Origin: Eubacterium sp. 1001713B170207_170306_E7
GTDB taxonomy: Bacteria; Bacillota; Clostridia; Eubacteriales; Eubacteriaceae
Direction of reading: 5' to 3'
Length of the DNA stretch: 64,000 nucleotides
Assembly: GCF_015547515.1 (NCBI RefSeq)
Contig: NZ_JADMVE010000009.1
Coordinates: 930-64,929 of the forward strand
The position numbers and the translations under genes are program-made. Below the pieces are notes generated by a model. The model was not told the origin of the DNA, searched no databases, and was given only the letters and a program-made list of their open reading frames with translations. Below are positions 25,060 to 33,690 of the stretch, piece by piece. Position 1 is the first letter of the stretch. Every line of letters begins with the position of its first letter.

Positions 25060-25714
25060 CCTTTTCCTGATCTCTTAAATTAATGGTTCTTGGGTATGCA
25101 ACCTTTTTATAGCCGCGTAATGGCTGAATTTCTTCGAGTAATTCTTCTTTACCCTGTTCTTTTAATTTTTTATAGATTTCAATCCATGCGCAGTCATTTT
25201 CAGGAATAACTTCGCATTTACCGTCTCTGGAGCCACCACAGGCGCCGTTTAATAAAGACTTGCCACAGCGGGTAATCGGGCAGATTGCCGCGGTTCTGCC
25301 AAGTACACAGTCCCCGCAGGTCTTACACATTTCTTCAAAGATACCATTGCGGACGGTTTCGCCGACAAACATGGTGTCATTGGCCGGGTAGGTTTCCTTT
25401 TTAACGCCCTTGGCAACCGTCTGGACACCATCGCCACATGCCATACACAGAACAGCGTCGGCATCGCCCAGTTCGCCTTTGATTTCCTTTAATTCTTTTT
25501 TGTTTAAAAGCACATTACAGGAAGTTGTTAAAACCTTGGTTGCCAGAACTTCTTTGCCTTCGGCTTCCAATGCAGCTTTCATGGCTTCAACTTCTTCTTC
25601 TCCACCGGTTTTACAAACTGTTGCACATTCAGAGCAACCGGTGATGACCACTTTCTTTGCGTCCTTTAAATATTCTAATACATCTTCAAAAGATTTCTTT
25701 TGAGAAATAATCAT
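25049..25714 (-). CDS. metV: MetV, zinc-finger subunit of methylene-THF reductase
   Basis: The 221-residue protein matches the MetV family: an N-terminal CSECATVC cluster, CMACGDG in the middle, and a C-terminal Cys-rich block CKTCGDCVLGRTAAICP followed by CGKSLLNGACGG. These Cys sets bind zinc and probably an Fe-S cluster. MetV is required with MetF for activity in acetogens. The gene lies 66 bp after folD and overlaps metF, indicating strict co-expression. Confidence 0.93.
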   Translation of the reverse strand: MIISQKKSFEDVLEYLKDAKKVVITGCSECATVCKTGGEEEVEAMKAALEAEGKEVLATKVLTTSCNVLLNKKELKEIKGELGDADAVLCMACGDGVQTVAKGVKKETYPANDTMFVGETVRNGIFEEMCKTCGDCVLGRTAAICPITRCGKSLLNGACGGSRDGKCEVIPENDCAWIEIYKKLKEQGKEELLEEIQPLRGYKKVAYPRTINLRDQEKDGE

Positions 25715-25780
25715 TTTTACTTCCTCCGTCTATATTTAATCCGCCCGGAGAGATGTTTCTCCCGGGCTTATTTTACATTC

Positions 25781-26683
25781 CTATAAATTATTCTGCTGCT
25801 TGCAGGCTTTGATGACATGCTGTGCCAGCAGAGCCGTGGTGATTGGGCCAGTTCCGCCGCCACAGCCAGGTGTGGCAGAGGTGATCATCGCAACCTTATC
25901 CAGGCAGTCGACGTGGGCATCACCTGTACGGATTTTTTTGCCTTCTTCATTCAATACAAATTCGCCGTTTTCGTCTTTCATCTGAGACATTGCAACGTCA
26001 ACCAGGATACAGTTTTCGCTTAGCATATCCGGCTTAACCAGGCCATAGATGCCGGCAGCGGTAACAACAATATCGGCTTTCTTTGTGTAAGACGGTGTGT
26101 CTTTTGTAAACACGTGACACATGGTAACCGTTGCGAACTCATTGGTCAGCATAATGGCCAGCGGTTTTCCAAGAACATTTGAGTTATTGATGATGACGAC
26201 ATCTTTGCCCTTAACATCAATTTCGTAGTGCTTCAGGAGTTCCATAACGCCTTCTGCTGTACATGGGAAGAAGCCTCTTTCATCTGCGATCATTAATTTA
26301 CCAAGGTTTGTCGGATTTAAGGCATCCGGATCTTTTTCCGGGCTTAAGATATATTTGATTTCTTCTTCGTCCAGCTGTTCCGGAAGCGGTTTGAAGATTA
26401 AAACTGCATGAATGTTTTTATCATCATTAAGCGTTTTTAATTTTGATACAAAATCAGCCTGTGTTACATCTTCAGGAAATTCCACAGATTCGACTTCAAT
26501 GCTCGATTTTCCCATTCTGGTGATGATGCTCTTTTCATAAGAAATGGAACCCGGATCTGCTCCAACACGCATAATTGCCAGCTTCGGCTGAACGCCTCCG
26601 GCAATCAGGGATTTTGCATCCTCCAGAACCTTAGCTAACATGGACTCACTTACTTCTTTACCACTTAATAATTTTGCTGCCAT
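25781..26683 (-). CDS. folD: Bifunctional methylene-THF dehydrogenase / methenyl-THF cyclohydrolase
   Basis: The 300-residue protein shows the FolD layout: SISYEKSI with the catalytic Tyr-Lys pair, a Rossmann segment VVIINNSNVLGKPLAIML, and a C-terminal PGCGGGTGPITTALL. This last motif is expanded compared with the common PGGVGPMT. It converts methenyl-THF to methylene-THF using NAD(P)H. In an operon that also has fchA, the dehydrogenase activity is probably the main one. It starts 35 nt after fchA. Confidence 0.94.
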   Translation of the reverse strand: MAAKLLSGKEVSESMLAKVLEDAKSLIAGGVQPKLAIMRVGADPGSISYEKSIITRMGKSSIEVESVEFPEDVTQADFVSKLKTLNDDKNIHAVLIFKPLPEQLDEEEIKYILSPEKDPDALNPTNLGKLMIADERGFFPCTAEGVMELLKHYEIDVKGKDVVIINNSNVLGKPLAIMLTNEFATVTMCHVFTKDTPSYTKKADIVVTAAGIYGLVKPDMLSENCILVDVAMSQMKDENGEFVLNEEGKKIRTGDAHVDCLDKVAMITSATPGCGGGTGPITTALLAQHVIKACKQQNNL

Positions 26684-26718
26684 AATTTTCTCCTGAATTT
26701 ATTTTTTTAATTTAAGTT

Positions 26719-27348
26719 TTAGGACAACTGTTTTTCCACTTCAGCATAAACAGTGTCGCAAATCGCAATACCATCTTCAAGCATTGGCTTCAGCTCATTT
26801 TCAACGGAAGCCACATAGTCTCTGTCCTGCATGGTTTTAATATTGATTAAAACATTCAGCCAGCCGCTGATCATCGCTGCGCGCAGGCATTGTACGCCAA
26901 CACCAACGTCAGAAATAGCCAAAGCAGACCCCTTGTGAACAAGTTCTTCGTGAAGCTTAATGCTCTTATAGCATACACGAACAATCTCAATGGGTACGCC
27001 GCAGGCTACCTTTGTACATTCTTCCATTACTTCTGCCTTATGTGCCTTCTGTTCTTCCGTTTCTGTTGGAAGGCTGTAGGCCTTGGCCAGAGGCGCGAAA
27101 TTTTCGGCATCCTGATCAATCATCGCCATCAGCTGATCCTGCAGCGCCTGTGCTTCGCCAAGAATTCTCTGGATATCTTCTTCATATTCAGCATATTTTT
27201 TCTTACCGGTGGTCAGATTGCCGACCATTCCTGCGAGTGCCGTGCCAATGGCGCCAACCAGTGCCGCTGCACCGCCGCCGCCAGGAACAGCGCTTTTACT
27301 GTAAAGTACTTCGACAAATTCTGTACATTTTTTGTCTGCGATTCCCAT
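26719..27348 (-). CDS. fchA: Methenyl-THF cyclohydrolase / formimidoyl-THF cyclodeaminase family
   Basis: The ATG at 27348 (MGIADKKCTEF) is chosen because AGAGG sits just upstream. The 209-residue helical protein has the diagnostic SAVPGGGGAAALVGAIG motif near residue 20 and a C-terminal LRAAMISGWLNVLINI segment. In acetogens FchA interconverts formyl-THF and methenyl-THF between the fhs and folD steps. It follows fhs after a 157-nt gap containing two stable hairpins. Confidence 0.94.
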   Translation of the reverse strand: MGIADKKCTEFVEVLYSKSAVPGGGGAAALVGAIGTALAGMVGNLTTGKKKYAEYEEDIQRILGEAQALQDQLMAMIDQDAENFAPLAKAYSLPTETEEQKAHKAEVMEECTKVACGVPIEIVRVCYKSIKLHEELVHKGSALAISDVGVGVQCLRAAMISGWLNVLINIKTMQDRDYVASVENELKPMLEDGIAICDTVYAEVEKQLS

Positions 27349-27386
27349 AGTGTTTCCTCTCAAAATTTTTGATCTTCATTAAGGCT

Positions 27387-27446
27387 CGCATTTTCCAAGA
27401 ATATTTTACCTGAAAATGCGAATGGGGAGGAGTCGAACCCCTCCCC
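27387..27446 (-). promoter_or_regulatory. Two consecutive stable RNA hairpins in the fhs-fchA gap
   Basis: GGGGAGG/CCTCCCC (27424-27446) closes a 9-nt loop containing TTCGA. CGCATTTTC/GAAAATGCG (27387-27420) follows directly. Neither is followed by a U-run, so these look like processing or mRNA-stability elements rather than terminators. The T-arm-like loop does not belong to a recognisable tRNA. Confidence 0.6.
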
Positions 27447-27505
27447 CAGACTGCCATGATGCAAAAGCAGTCAAATCAACTATTTAATTATTTCTTTCCG
27501 TTTTC

Positions 27506-29185
27506 TTAGAATAAGCCAGAAATTACGCCGTTTTCATCAACGTCGATACGTTCAGCCGCTGGTTCTTTTGGCAAACCAGGCATCTTCATGATTTCACCGG
27601 TTAAGCATACGATAAAGCCTGCCCCAGCGGAGATACTCGCCTGACGAACAGTGATTCTGAAGCCAGTCGGGCGGCCCAGTTTTGTCTGGTCATCCGTTAA
27701 GGAGTACTGTGTCTTAGCCATACATACTGGTACTTTATCAAAGCCCAGTTTGGTTAATTTTGCAATTTCAGCGTCCGCTTCCGGAGTGTAGTCTACACCG
27801 TCAGCGCCGTAAATCTTAGTAGCGATGGCATTGATCTTATCCTTGATGCTCATGTCATCTTCATAAGAGAACTGGAAGCTGTTTTCGCCTTCTTCACAGA
27901 GACGGATAACTTCGTTGGCAACCGCCACACCGCCTTCGCCGCCTTTTGCCCATACTTCGGACAGTGCAACGTTAACGCCAAGCGCTCTACATTTATCTTC
28001 TACTAATTGTAATTCTGCTTCAGTATCTAACGGGAAGCGGTTGATCGCAACAACTGCAGGTAATTTGTATACCTGAGTAATGTTTTCAACATGTTTTAAC
28101 AGGTTTGGAAGACCAGCTTCCAGAGCTTCCAGATTTTCGTTATTCAATTCATCCTTTGGAACACCACCGTTATATTTCAGTGCTCTTACCGTTGCTACGA
28201 TAATAACAGCGTCTGGTTTCAAACCAGCCATACGGCATTTAATATCCAGGAATTTTTCTGCGCCTAAGTCTGCGCCGAAGCCAGCTTCAGTTACAACATA
28301 GTCTGAAGCGAAATGCATTGCCATCTTTGTAGCGATTACAGAGTTGCAGCCATGAGCGATGTTTGCAAATGGTCCGCCGTGTACAAAAGAAGGAGTTCCT
28401 TCCAGTGTCTGTACCAGATTTGGTTTCAAAGCATCCTTTAATAGAGCAGCCATAGCTCCGTTGGCTTTTAACTGGCCAGCGGTTACTGGTTCATCATCGT
28501 AAGTATAGCCGACAATGATACGGCCCATTCTATCTTTCAAGTCAACGATGTCGCTTGCCAGACAGAAGGCTGCCATAATTTCAGAAGCAACTGTAATGTC
28601 AAAACCATCCTGACGGACTGCACCATCACCTTTTTTACCTAGACCATCGACGATGTTACGCAACTGACGGTCGTTCATGTCAACACAGCGTCTCCAGGTA
28701 ATTCTCTTAGGATCAATGTTTAATTCATTTCCCTGTTGAATGTGATTATCAAGCATTGCAGCTAAAAGGTTGTTTGCTGCACCGATTGCATGGAAGTCAC
28801 CTGTGAAATGGAGGTTAATATCTTCCATTGGAACAACCTGAGCGTAACCGCCGCCGGCAGCGCCGCCCTTAACACCAAAAACTGGTCCTAAGGAAGGTTC
28901 TCTTAAAGCAACGAGTGTGTTTTTGCCCAATTTAGAAAGAGCATCTGCAACACCGATCGTTGTTGTCGTTTTCCCTTCACCAGCAGGAGTCGGATTGATT
29001 GCAGTTGTTAAGATTAATCTTGCTTTCTTTCCGGTTTCCCGTTTTAACAAATTATAATCGACTTTAGCTTTATATTTACCATATAATTCTAAGTCATCCT
29101 CTGTTAAACCCAACTTGGCAGCAATCTCACGAATGTCTTGTGGTTTAGCTTCCTGTGCAATTTCGATGTCTGATTTGAAACCCAT
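27506..29185 (-). CDS. fhs: Formate-tetrahydrofolate ligase (formyl-THF synthetase)
   Basis: The ATG at 29185 ([11 protein letters not shown]) has GGAGG 8 nt upstream and gives 559 residues, the usual family size. The P-loop-like [19 protein letters not shown] and the [19 protein letters not shown] motif are diagnostic. It makes formyl-THF from formate and ATP, the entry to the methyl branch. It is the first gene of the methyl-branch operon, preceded by two promoters and a leader of about 440 nt holding several TGTATATACA-like motifs. Codon use looks optimised, as expected for a highly expressed enzyme. Confidence 0.97.
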   Translation of the reverse strand: MGFKSDIEIAQEAKPQDIREIAAKLGLTEDDLELYGKYKAKVDYNLLKRETGKKARLILTTAINPTPAGEGKTTTTIGVADALSKLGKNTLVALREPSLGPVFGVKGGAAGGGYAQVVPMEDINLHFTGDFHAIGAANNLLAAMLDNHIQQGNELNIDPKRITWRRCVDMNDRQLRNIVDGLGKKGDGAVRQDGFDITVASEIMAAFCLASDIVDLKDRMGRIIVGYTYDDEPVTAGQLKANGAMAALLKDALKPNLVQTLEGTPSFVHGGPFANIAHGCNSVIATKMAMHFASDYVVTEAGFGADLGAEKFLDIKCRMAGLKPDAVIIVATVRALKYNGGVPKDELNNENLEALEAGLPNLLKHVENITQVYKLPAVVAINRFPLDTEAELQLVEDKCRALGVNVALSEVWAKGGEGGVAVANEVIRLCEEGENSFQFSYEDDMSIKDKINAIATKIYGADGVDYTPEADAEIAKLTKLGFDKVPVCMAKTQYSLTDDQTKLGRPTGFRITVRQASISAGAGFIVCLTGEIMKMPGLPKEPAAERIDVDENGVISGLF

Positions 29186-29234
29186 TTTTAAATCCTCCAA
29201 TACTTTGATAAATTTTTAACATTTCTTACTTCAT

Positions 29235-29263
29235 ATTCTAAAGCATTTTACGAAAAAAATCAA
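29235..29263 (-). promoter_or_regulatory. Proximal promoter P2 of fhs
   Basis: TTGATT (-35, 29258-29263), a 17-bp spacer and TAGAAT (-10, 29235-29240), reading left; it gives a 5' leader of about 45 nt. Confidence 0.65.
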
Positions 29264-29309
29264 ACATAAAGTAAGATAAATTTTGTTTTTTTTAAGGCTG
29301 TTTAGCGTT

Positions 29310-29450
29310 TACACTTGTATATTCCTGTATTACCTGTATATTCATATATATACAAATTCACAATGAAATATATGATTTTACAATTATTTACATAAAATTT
29401 TTAATTGTATATTCATGTATTTATATGTAAATAGTTGTATATACAGATTT
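29310..29450. promoter_or_regulatory. Cluster of TGTATAT(A/T)CA operator-like motifs upstream of fhs
   Basis: Copies include TTACCTGTATATTCATATA (near 29330), TTGTATATTCATGTA (29405) and GTTGTATATACAGATTTGG (near 29433). The same TTACCTGTATAT word recurs at both divergent promoters around 30.8-31.0 kb, so a common regulator is likely. Confidence 0.5.
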
Positions 29451-29632
29451 GGCTAAAAAAAGAATTCTTCGACCAACCATATTTTTAAATACGCTTAATC
29501 TCATTTCCATATTCACATTCCCGTCAGCGCCTCTACCATTTCCCCTAGTATTAAGACTTGACGTTTACAATCTGCCCGCCGATTATGTCTGGGTATTATT
29601 ATAATAATATGCCACTTCCTGTTTATGGTTAA

Positions 29633-29661
29633 ATGATACCATGTAAAAAAAGGCTTGTCAA
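29633..29661 (-). promoter_or_regulatory. Distal promoter P1 of fhs
   Basis: TTGACA (-35, 29656-29661), a 17-bp spacer and TATCAT (-10, 29633-29638), reading left; it would yield a leader of about 440 nt. Confidence 0.75.
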
Positions 29662-29760
29662 TGCTTTTATGTCAATATTTTAAAATAAATTGCCATTAGA
29701 TTGATAGATAAATATCAAACAAACTTATCGTAAATTTTTCATGAAAACGATTCTTGCAGA

Positions 29761-29812
29761 AAAAAATTAAAAGAGACAAATCGACAAATCACAGCCCGCC
29801 AATGTTGTCTCT
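29761..29812 (-). terminator. Terminator of the methyltransferase gene
   Basis: AGAGACAA and TTGTCTCT form a stem with a long internal loop, followed on the minus strand by TTTAATTTTTT. Confidence 0.75.
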
Positions 29813-29886
29813 CTTAACTAAGAAATGTTATATACTTAAAATTCATCAAGTATCAGCACAATTAAAAAGTAGGTTGGGTTGAAAGA

Positions 29887-30702
29887 TTATTTAGCCTGAA
29901 CTGGACCAATCTTACCCTGTCTGAAAGCCTTGCTGTATTTTCTGCAAAGTCTGTCGTTGCCTAATAAAGCTTCAGTTGAATAGATAGCGCCCATCATATC
30001 GCGGCTCGTTGGATCCATAACTGCTGAATCCATACCAACAAACATAGATAAGGTCATGAAATTCTGGTTCATTAATTTTCTGGCTGGTAAGCCGAAAGAA
30101 ATATTACTTAAGCCTGAGGTAATATGAATGTCCGGATAAATCTCTCTGATTCCTTCGATTTCTGCTTTGAAGTTTAAGAAAGAATGGTTTTCTGTTGATA
30201 AAGCCATTACGCATGGGTCAATATGAATTCTGTTTGGTGTCAGATTATGCTTTTTAGCTTCTTCAACCATCATTTTTGTCAATTCAACTTTCTTTTCAAC
30301 GGTGTTTGGAATACCTGCATTGTCACAGGTCATCGCAACCAGTTCCCATGTTGGGTCTGCATCGTCAAATAATGGTAAAAGAACGTCCATTTTGTTGCCT
30401 TCGCCGGAAACAGAGTTTACCAGACCTGGTTTTTTACATAATGGAAAAACAGCTTTTAAAATTTCAGGGTCCGGGCTGTCGATACACAGTGGTGTTTCAA
30501 CGGCTTCCTGCACAATGTCCATCATCCATTTTAAAGATTCCAGTTCAATTTCTGGAGCTGTACCAGCACATACGTCGATGTAGGTAGCACCAGCTTCTGC
30601 CTGAGCAATCGCTCTGTCTCTAATGAATGCTTCGTCTTTTTCTTCAATGGCTTTTTTAACCACTGGAATCGCACCGTTCAGTTTTTCTCCAATAATAATC
30701 AT
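29887..30702 (-). CDS. Methyltetrahydrofolate:corrinoid protein methyltransferase (AcsE/MtqA-type)
   Basis: The ATG at 30702 is preferred over the adjacent ATG at 30705 because AGGAGG lies 6 nt upstream. The 271-residue protein is a pterin-binding TIM barrel. IIIGEKLNGAIP begins strand 1, YIDVCAG supplies the Asp of the folate site, CIDSPDPEIL follows, and the ITSGLSNISFGLPARK motif is conserved in AcsE, MtrH-like and MtgB-type enzymes. It would move methyl groups between THF and a cobamide protein. No corrinoid protein gene or acs/CODH gene is adjacent, so it is more likely a methyltransferase-2 for demethylation substrates than AcsE itself. It is divergent from the corrinoid activator gene, with matching operator motifs. 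Confidence 0.9.
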   Translation of the reverse strand: MIIIGEKLNGAIPVVKKAIEEKDEAFIRDRAIAQAEAGATYIDVCAGTAPEIELESLKWMMDIVQEAVETPLCIDSPDPEILKAVFPLCKKPGLVNSVSGEGNKMDVLLPLFDDADPTWELVAMTCDNAGIPNTVEKKVELTKMMVEEAKKHNLTPNRIHIDPCVMALSTENHSFLNFKAEIEGIREIYPDIHITSGLSNISFGLPARKLMNQNFMTLSMFVGMDSAVMDPTSRDMMGAIYSTEALLGNDRLCRKYSKAFRQGKIGPVQAK

Positions 30703-30766
30703 CATAATCCTCCTCTGACAGCGTTTACTTCGCCGCTACTCAAATAAATGTACATACAAGTCTTAC

Positions 30767-30778
30767 CTGTATATACAG
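30767..30778. promoter_or_regulatory. Palindromic operator CTGTATATACAG in the methyltransferase leader
   Basis: A perfect 12-bp palindrome just downstream of the methyltransferase -10. The surrounding TTACCTGTATATACA is repeated at 30956 before the divergent activator gene. The position downstream of both -10 elements suggests repression. Confidence 0.6.
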
Positions 30779-30793
30779 ATATATCATATACAT

Positions 30794-30822
30794 AGAGTAC
30801 CACGTTCAGAAACCGTTGTCAA
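30794..30822 (-). promoter_or_regulatory. Sigma-A promoter of the methyltransferase gene
   Basis: TTGACA (-35, 30817-30822), a 17-bp spacer and TACTCT (-10, 30794-30799), reading left. Confidence 0.75.
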
Positions 30823-30904
30823 TATTTTTTCACAAATTGTTTAAAATTTTACCCTTTCTTCCTGAACCCCTGATTTTTCTTATTGCAAATTTAAGGAATC
30901 TGTA

Positions 30905-30933
30905 TTGTAAAATCAGCTATGAAAGCGTATAAT
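30905..30933 (+). promoter_or_regulatory. Sigma-A promoter of the corrinoid activator gene
   Basis: TTGTAA (-35, 30905-30910), a 17-bp spacer and TATAAT (-10, 30928-30933), reading right. Confidence 0.8.
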
Positions 30934-30954
30934 TAAAACGATTAAAGACGATGT

Positions 30955-30970
30955 TTACCTGTATATACAT
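30955..30970. promoter_or_regulatory. Operator motif TTACCTGTATATACAT in the activator leader
   Basis: It shares TTACCTGTATATACA with 30764-30778 and lies about 20 nt downstream of the predicted transcription start, the same relative position as the methyltransferase operator. Confidence 0.6.
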
Positions 30971-31001
30971 AATTTTCAATATAAAACAAAGGAGATTTAT
31001 C

Positions 31002-32783
31002 ATGCGCGTATTGTTCCCATTACTTGAGGAAGAAATAGAAGTGAACCAGGACAGTTTGGTTTCTGATGTTTGTGCTTCCATCGGACTGCCCTTAAACCTT
31101 GTCTGCGGCGGAAAGGGACGCTGTAAAAAATGCCTGGTTAATGTGAAGGAAAAGGGTGAAATGAAAGAGGTGCTGGCCTGTCAGTACTCTGTCTCTGACG
31201 GAATGGAAATCTATGCATCCCGCGAACAGGCGGCCAGTCAGATCCTTGAGACCTCATCCAACAGCGATCTGCCCTTTAATCCCATTGTAAAATGCTATTC
31301 ACTAAACTATTCTGAACTTGTTACACCCATGTGTACTTATGATCTGGACGTTCTGCGTAAGCTCATACCTCAGACTCTTGATACACCAGACTATTCTGTT
31401 TTAAAACATTTTTCAGAAGTCTATTTTTTAAAGGGTTATGAAAAACTTCACGTAATCGTCTCGGGTAACAAAATAATTGATTTCATTCCTTCCAATGAAG
31501 CAGAAAAGCCAATTTATGGCATTGCCTTTGACATTGGCACCACCTCTGTCGTCGGCTATCTCTATGATATCACCAGCGGCTGCCTGCTGAACCAGCACTC
31601 CATGCTCAACAAGCAGATCGCGTTTGGTGGCGATGTTATCAGCCGTATTGACTATGCCGGCGAAGGGCCGGAAAGCCTGCACAAAATTCATGAAGCCATC
31701 ATGGACACTCTGGCTGAAATCGTCACTCAGGTATGCAAAAAAGCATCCGTCGATACAAACGATGTTTACCAGACCGTTTACTGTGGAAACAGTACCATGG
31801 CCCATCTATTCCTGGAACTCAATCCAAAGCATCTCGGTCTGGCACCTTTCCTTGGTTTTTGTAAAGACGCTGTGTCTCTCAAGGGTATGGACACACCGCT
31901 TCCGGTCAACCCCAAGGGCACGGTTACCTTTATGCCTTTACTCGGCGGTTTTGTGGGAGCAGATACCACAGCGGTTCTTTTAGGCCTGCCACGCGATAAA
32001 AAAATGCGGCTTATGATTGACCTCGGTACAAATGGCGAGATTGCTGTCGGAAACTGTGACAAATATTATGTCGCCTCCACCGCCTGCGGCCCGGCTCTGG
32101 AAGGAGCAGGTCTGACCATGGGAATGCGCGGCACCACCGGCGCTATCGAAAAGGTCGGCTGTGAAAACGGCAGAATCACTTATTCTGTCATCGGTAAAAC
32201 TGCCCCTCAGGGCTTCTGCGGCTCCGGTATTGTCGATGCCATCGCCATGCTGTTCCGCGAAGGGCTCATTGCCAAACGGGGTAATTTCATCAAAGGTGAT
32301 GCTTTAGACGCCCATCCCATGAAAAACCGTTTTGGCGTGGATGAAAATAACCAGCGGCATTTTAAAATTGTCACTGCCAGTGAGAATCCAGAGGGCAAAG
32401 ACATTATTATTACACAAAAAGACGTCCGTGCGGTCCAGCTCGCAAAGGCCGCTATCTACACTGGCTGCTGCCTGCTCTCGGAAAATTACGGCATTAAGGG
32501 CAGTGACCTTGAAGAGATCGTCATTGCCGGCGCCTTCGGAAATTATATTGATGTCCACAATGCTCAGTTTATCGGATTACTGCCTAAAATCGAGGGTGTT
32601 CCGGTGCGCTCTATCGGCAACGGCGCAGGTACCGGCGCACAGCTATACTTACTCTCGGAGGAAGAAGCGGATATCTGCAATGCTATTCCCACCATTACCA
32701 CCCATATCGAGCTGGCCACCGATCCAAAATTTGTCGATACCTATATGATGAACACCATGTTTGGGGATAACGTGATGATTTAG
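31002..32783 (+). CDS. Reductive activator of corrinoid proteins (RACE, 2Fe-2S plus ASKHA ATPase)
   Basis: The ATG at 31002 has AAAGGAG 7 nt upstream; 593 residues result. Residues 1-75 form a 2Fe-2S ferredoxin-like domain with CGGKGRCKKC and a distal Cys in LACQYSV. The C-terminal two-thirds is the DUF4445/RACo ATPase fold: FDIGTTSVVGYLYD, a DLGTNGEIAVG phosphate motif, CGPALEGAG and FCGSGIVDA. Such proteins use ATP to reduce inactive Co(II) corrinoids to Co(I). The gene is divergent from a methyltransferase gene, with shared operators, which points to service of the same methyl-transfer system. The corrinoid protein itself must be encoded elsewhere. Confidence 0.92.
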   Translation: MRVLFPLLEEEIEVNQDSLVSDVCASIGLPLNLVCGGKGRCKKCLVNVKEKGEMKEVLACQYSVSDGMEIYASREQAASQILETSSNSDLPFNPIVKCYSLNYSELVTPMCTYDLDVLRKLIPQTLDTPDYSVLKHFSEVYFLKGYEKLHVIVSGNKIIDFIPSNEAEKPIYGIAFDIGTTSVVGYLYDITSGCLLNQHSMLNKQIAFGGDVISRIDYAGEGPESLHKIHEAIMDTLAEIVTQVCKKASVDTNDVYQTVYCGNSTMAHLFLELNPKHLGLAPFLGFCKDAVSLKGMDTPLPVNPKGTVTFMPLLGGFVGADTTAVLLGLPRDKKMRLMIDLGTNGEIAVGNCDKYYVASTACGPALEGAGLTMGMRGTTGAIEKVGCENGRITYSVIGKTAPQGFCGSGIVDAIAMLFREGLIAKRGNFIKGDALDAHPMKNRFGVDENNQRHFKIVTASENPEGKDIIITQKDVRAVQLAKAAIYTGCCLLSENYGIKGSDLEEIVIAGAFGNYIDVHNAQFIGLLPKIEGVPVRSIGNGAGTGAQLYLLSEEEADICNAIPTITTHIELATDPKFVDTYMMNTMFGDNVMI

Positions 32784-32791
32784 CTTCATCT

Positions 32792-32826
32792 AAAAAAAGA
32801 CGAAGCACGCTTAGCTTTGTCTTTTT
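32792..32826. terminator. Bidirectional terminator between corrinoid activator and padR
   Basis: AAAAAGACGAAGC and GCTTTGTCTTTTT flank a 7-nt loop; U-runs on both strands serve the converging genes. Confidence 0.88.
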
Positions 32827-32829
32827 ATT

Positions 32830-33216
32830 TTAGTTCGGTTTTCTCTTTTCAGCCGCTTCCGAGATCCCGGCAATGATTTCATCGATTCCTTTTTGGTAAT
32901 CCTCCAGTGTTTCCTTCCAGTGCATCATACACTCTACGCCTGCAGGCGTAATGGAAAAAACGCGTTTTCCCATATTTTCATTATCGGCAATGTCGATATG
33001 TGAAACGATGAGCCCCTGCTGTTCCATATTTTTAAGGGTTCTGTAAAGACCCGAAGCATCTGGCTTCTTATCCTTCCACAGATAAGTTCCGGAAAGTTTT
33101 GATAAAATGCTGTAGCCATGATCGTCTTGTTCTGACAAAACGGTCAGGATCACAGGCTGTATAAAACGGGTCAGGGTACCTCCTTTACAGGCACACACTC
33201 TTTTAATACTTTTCAT
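32830..33216 (-). CDS. PadR family transcriptional regulator
   Basis: The 128-residue protein has the PadR winged helix: ILTVLSEQDDHGYSILSKLSG, then DASGLYRTLKNMEQQGLI and the wing RVFSITPAGVE, followed by a C-terminal dimer helix. GGGGG lies 6 nt before the ATG. PadR proteins usually repress and respond to small aromatic or other ligands. The gene converges on the corrinoid activator gene. PadR operators are often AT-rich inverted repeats, so it is a candidate for binding the TGTATATACA sites nearby; this is inference. Confidence 0.88.
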   Translation of the reverse strand: MKSIKRVCACKGGTLTRFIQPVILTVLSEQDDHGYSILSKLSGTYLWKDKKPDASGLYRTLKNMEQQGLIVSHIDIADNENMGKRVFSITPAGVECMMHWKETLEDYQKGIDEIIAGISEAAEKRKPN

Positions 33217-33302
33217 TCGATTCCCCCATTATTGGATTAAGTCTTATGCTTGTTAATATGAGTATACGCCATTTTCAAATTTTTGTAAAGGTCCGCTGCA
33301 TC

Positions 33303-33330
33303 AAAAAAGCCCCGGAGACTCCGGGACTTT
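33303..33330 (-). terminator. Terminator of the small membrane protein gene
   Basis: The minus strand forms GTCCCGGAGTCTCCGGGGC, followed by TTTTTT. Confidence 0.85.
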
Positions 33331-33337
33331 TATAAAA

Positions 33338-33619
33338 TCAGTTTATGGCCTTATTATCCATAATATAGGACGCTACTGCATCTGTGGTGATGACCAGTGT
33401 TTGTGTATACTGGTTTTCAAGTTGTTTTTCTCTTAGTTCCTGCTTGTCAAATTTGGATATTGTCAGTGTCTGTTCAGGCAGCGTACTGACACTGGTCAGG
33501 CTGCTGAGCCTTCCCATCTCTCTGAAGAACAGGAAACCAAAAAGACTAAACATGATAATGGCCACCAAAGCCAGTGTTGCATAAAACGGACGTGTTTTCT
33601 TTACGGGTTTTGTTTCCAT
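33338..33619 (-). CDS. Small single-pass membrane protein of unknown function
   Basis: The 93-residue product has a basic N-terminus, one transmembrane helix (residues about 12-31, FYATLALVAIIMFSLFGFLF) and a polar extracytoplasmic tail of about 60 residues. No family was recognised. AAAGGGGGG lies 7 nt before the ATG and a terminator follows. It begins 71 bp after rsmA and may be the last gene of that operon. Confidence 0.7.
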   Translation of the reverse strand: METKPVKKTRPFYATLALVAIIMFSLFGFLFFREMGRLSSLTSVSTLPEQTLTISKFDKQELREKQLENQYTQTLVITTDAVASYIMDNKAIN

Positions 33620-33690
33620 TAAAATGCCCCCCTTTCAATCATTAATGTATATATCCAAAATGATTGCTTTTATTCACAGAGGGTATTTAT

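Larger units (their letters stand above)
29186..29886 (-). other. 701-bp AT-rich regulatory region upstream of fhs
   Basis: No gene was seen. Reading left it holds the upstream methyltransferase terminator (29761-29812), promoter P1 (29633-29661), a leader of about 440 nt with repeated TGTATAT(A/T)CA motifs (29310-29450) and promoter P2 (29235-29263). A TATTATTATAATAATA palindrome lies near 29594-29610. The leader does not match a THF riboswitch by eye. Confidence 0.7.

Noticed and set aside
27387-27500. A possible tRNA or tmRNA 3' end (T-arm-like GGTTCGACT)
   Set aside because: No matching acceptor, D or anticodon arms and no CCA end; only two hairpins can be supported.
29186-29632. A THF riboswitch in the fhs leader
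   Set aside because: The conserved THF riboswitch sequence blocks are not visible; the leader is AT-rich with operator-like repeats.
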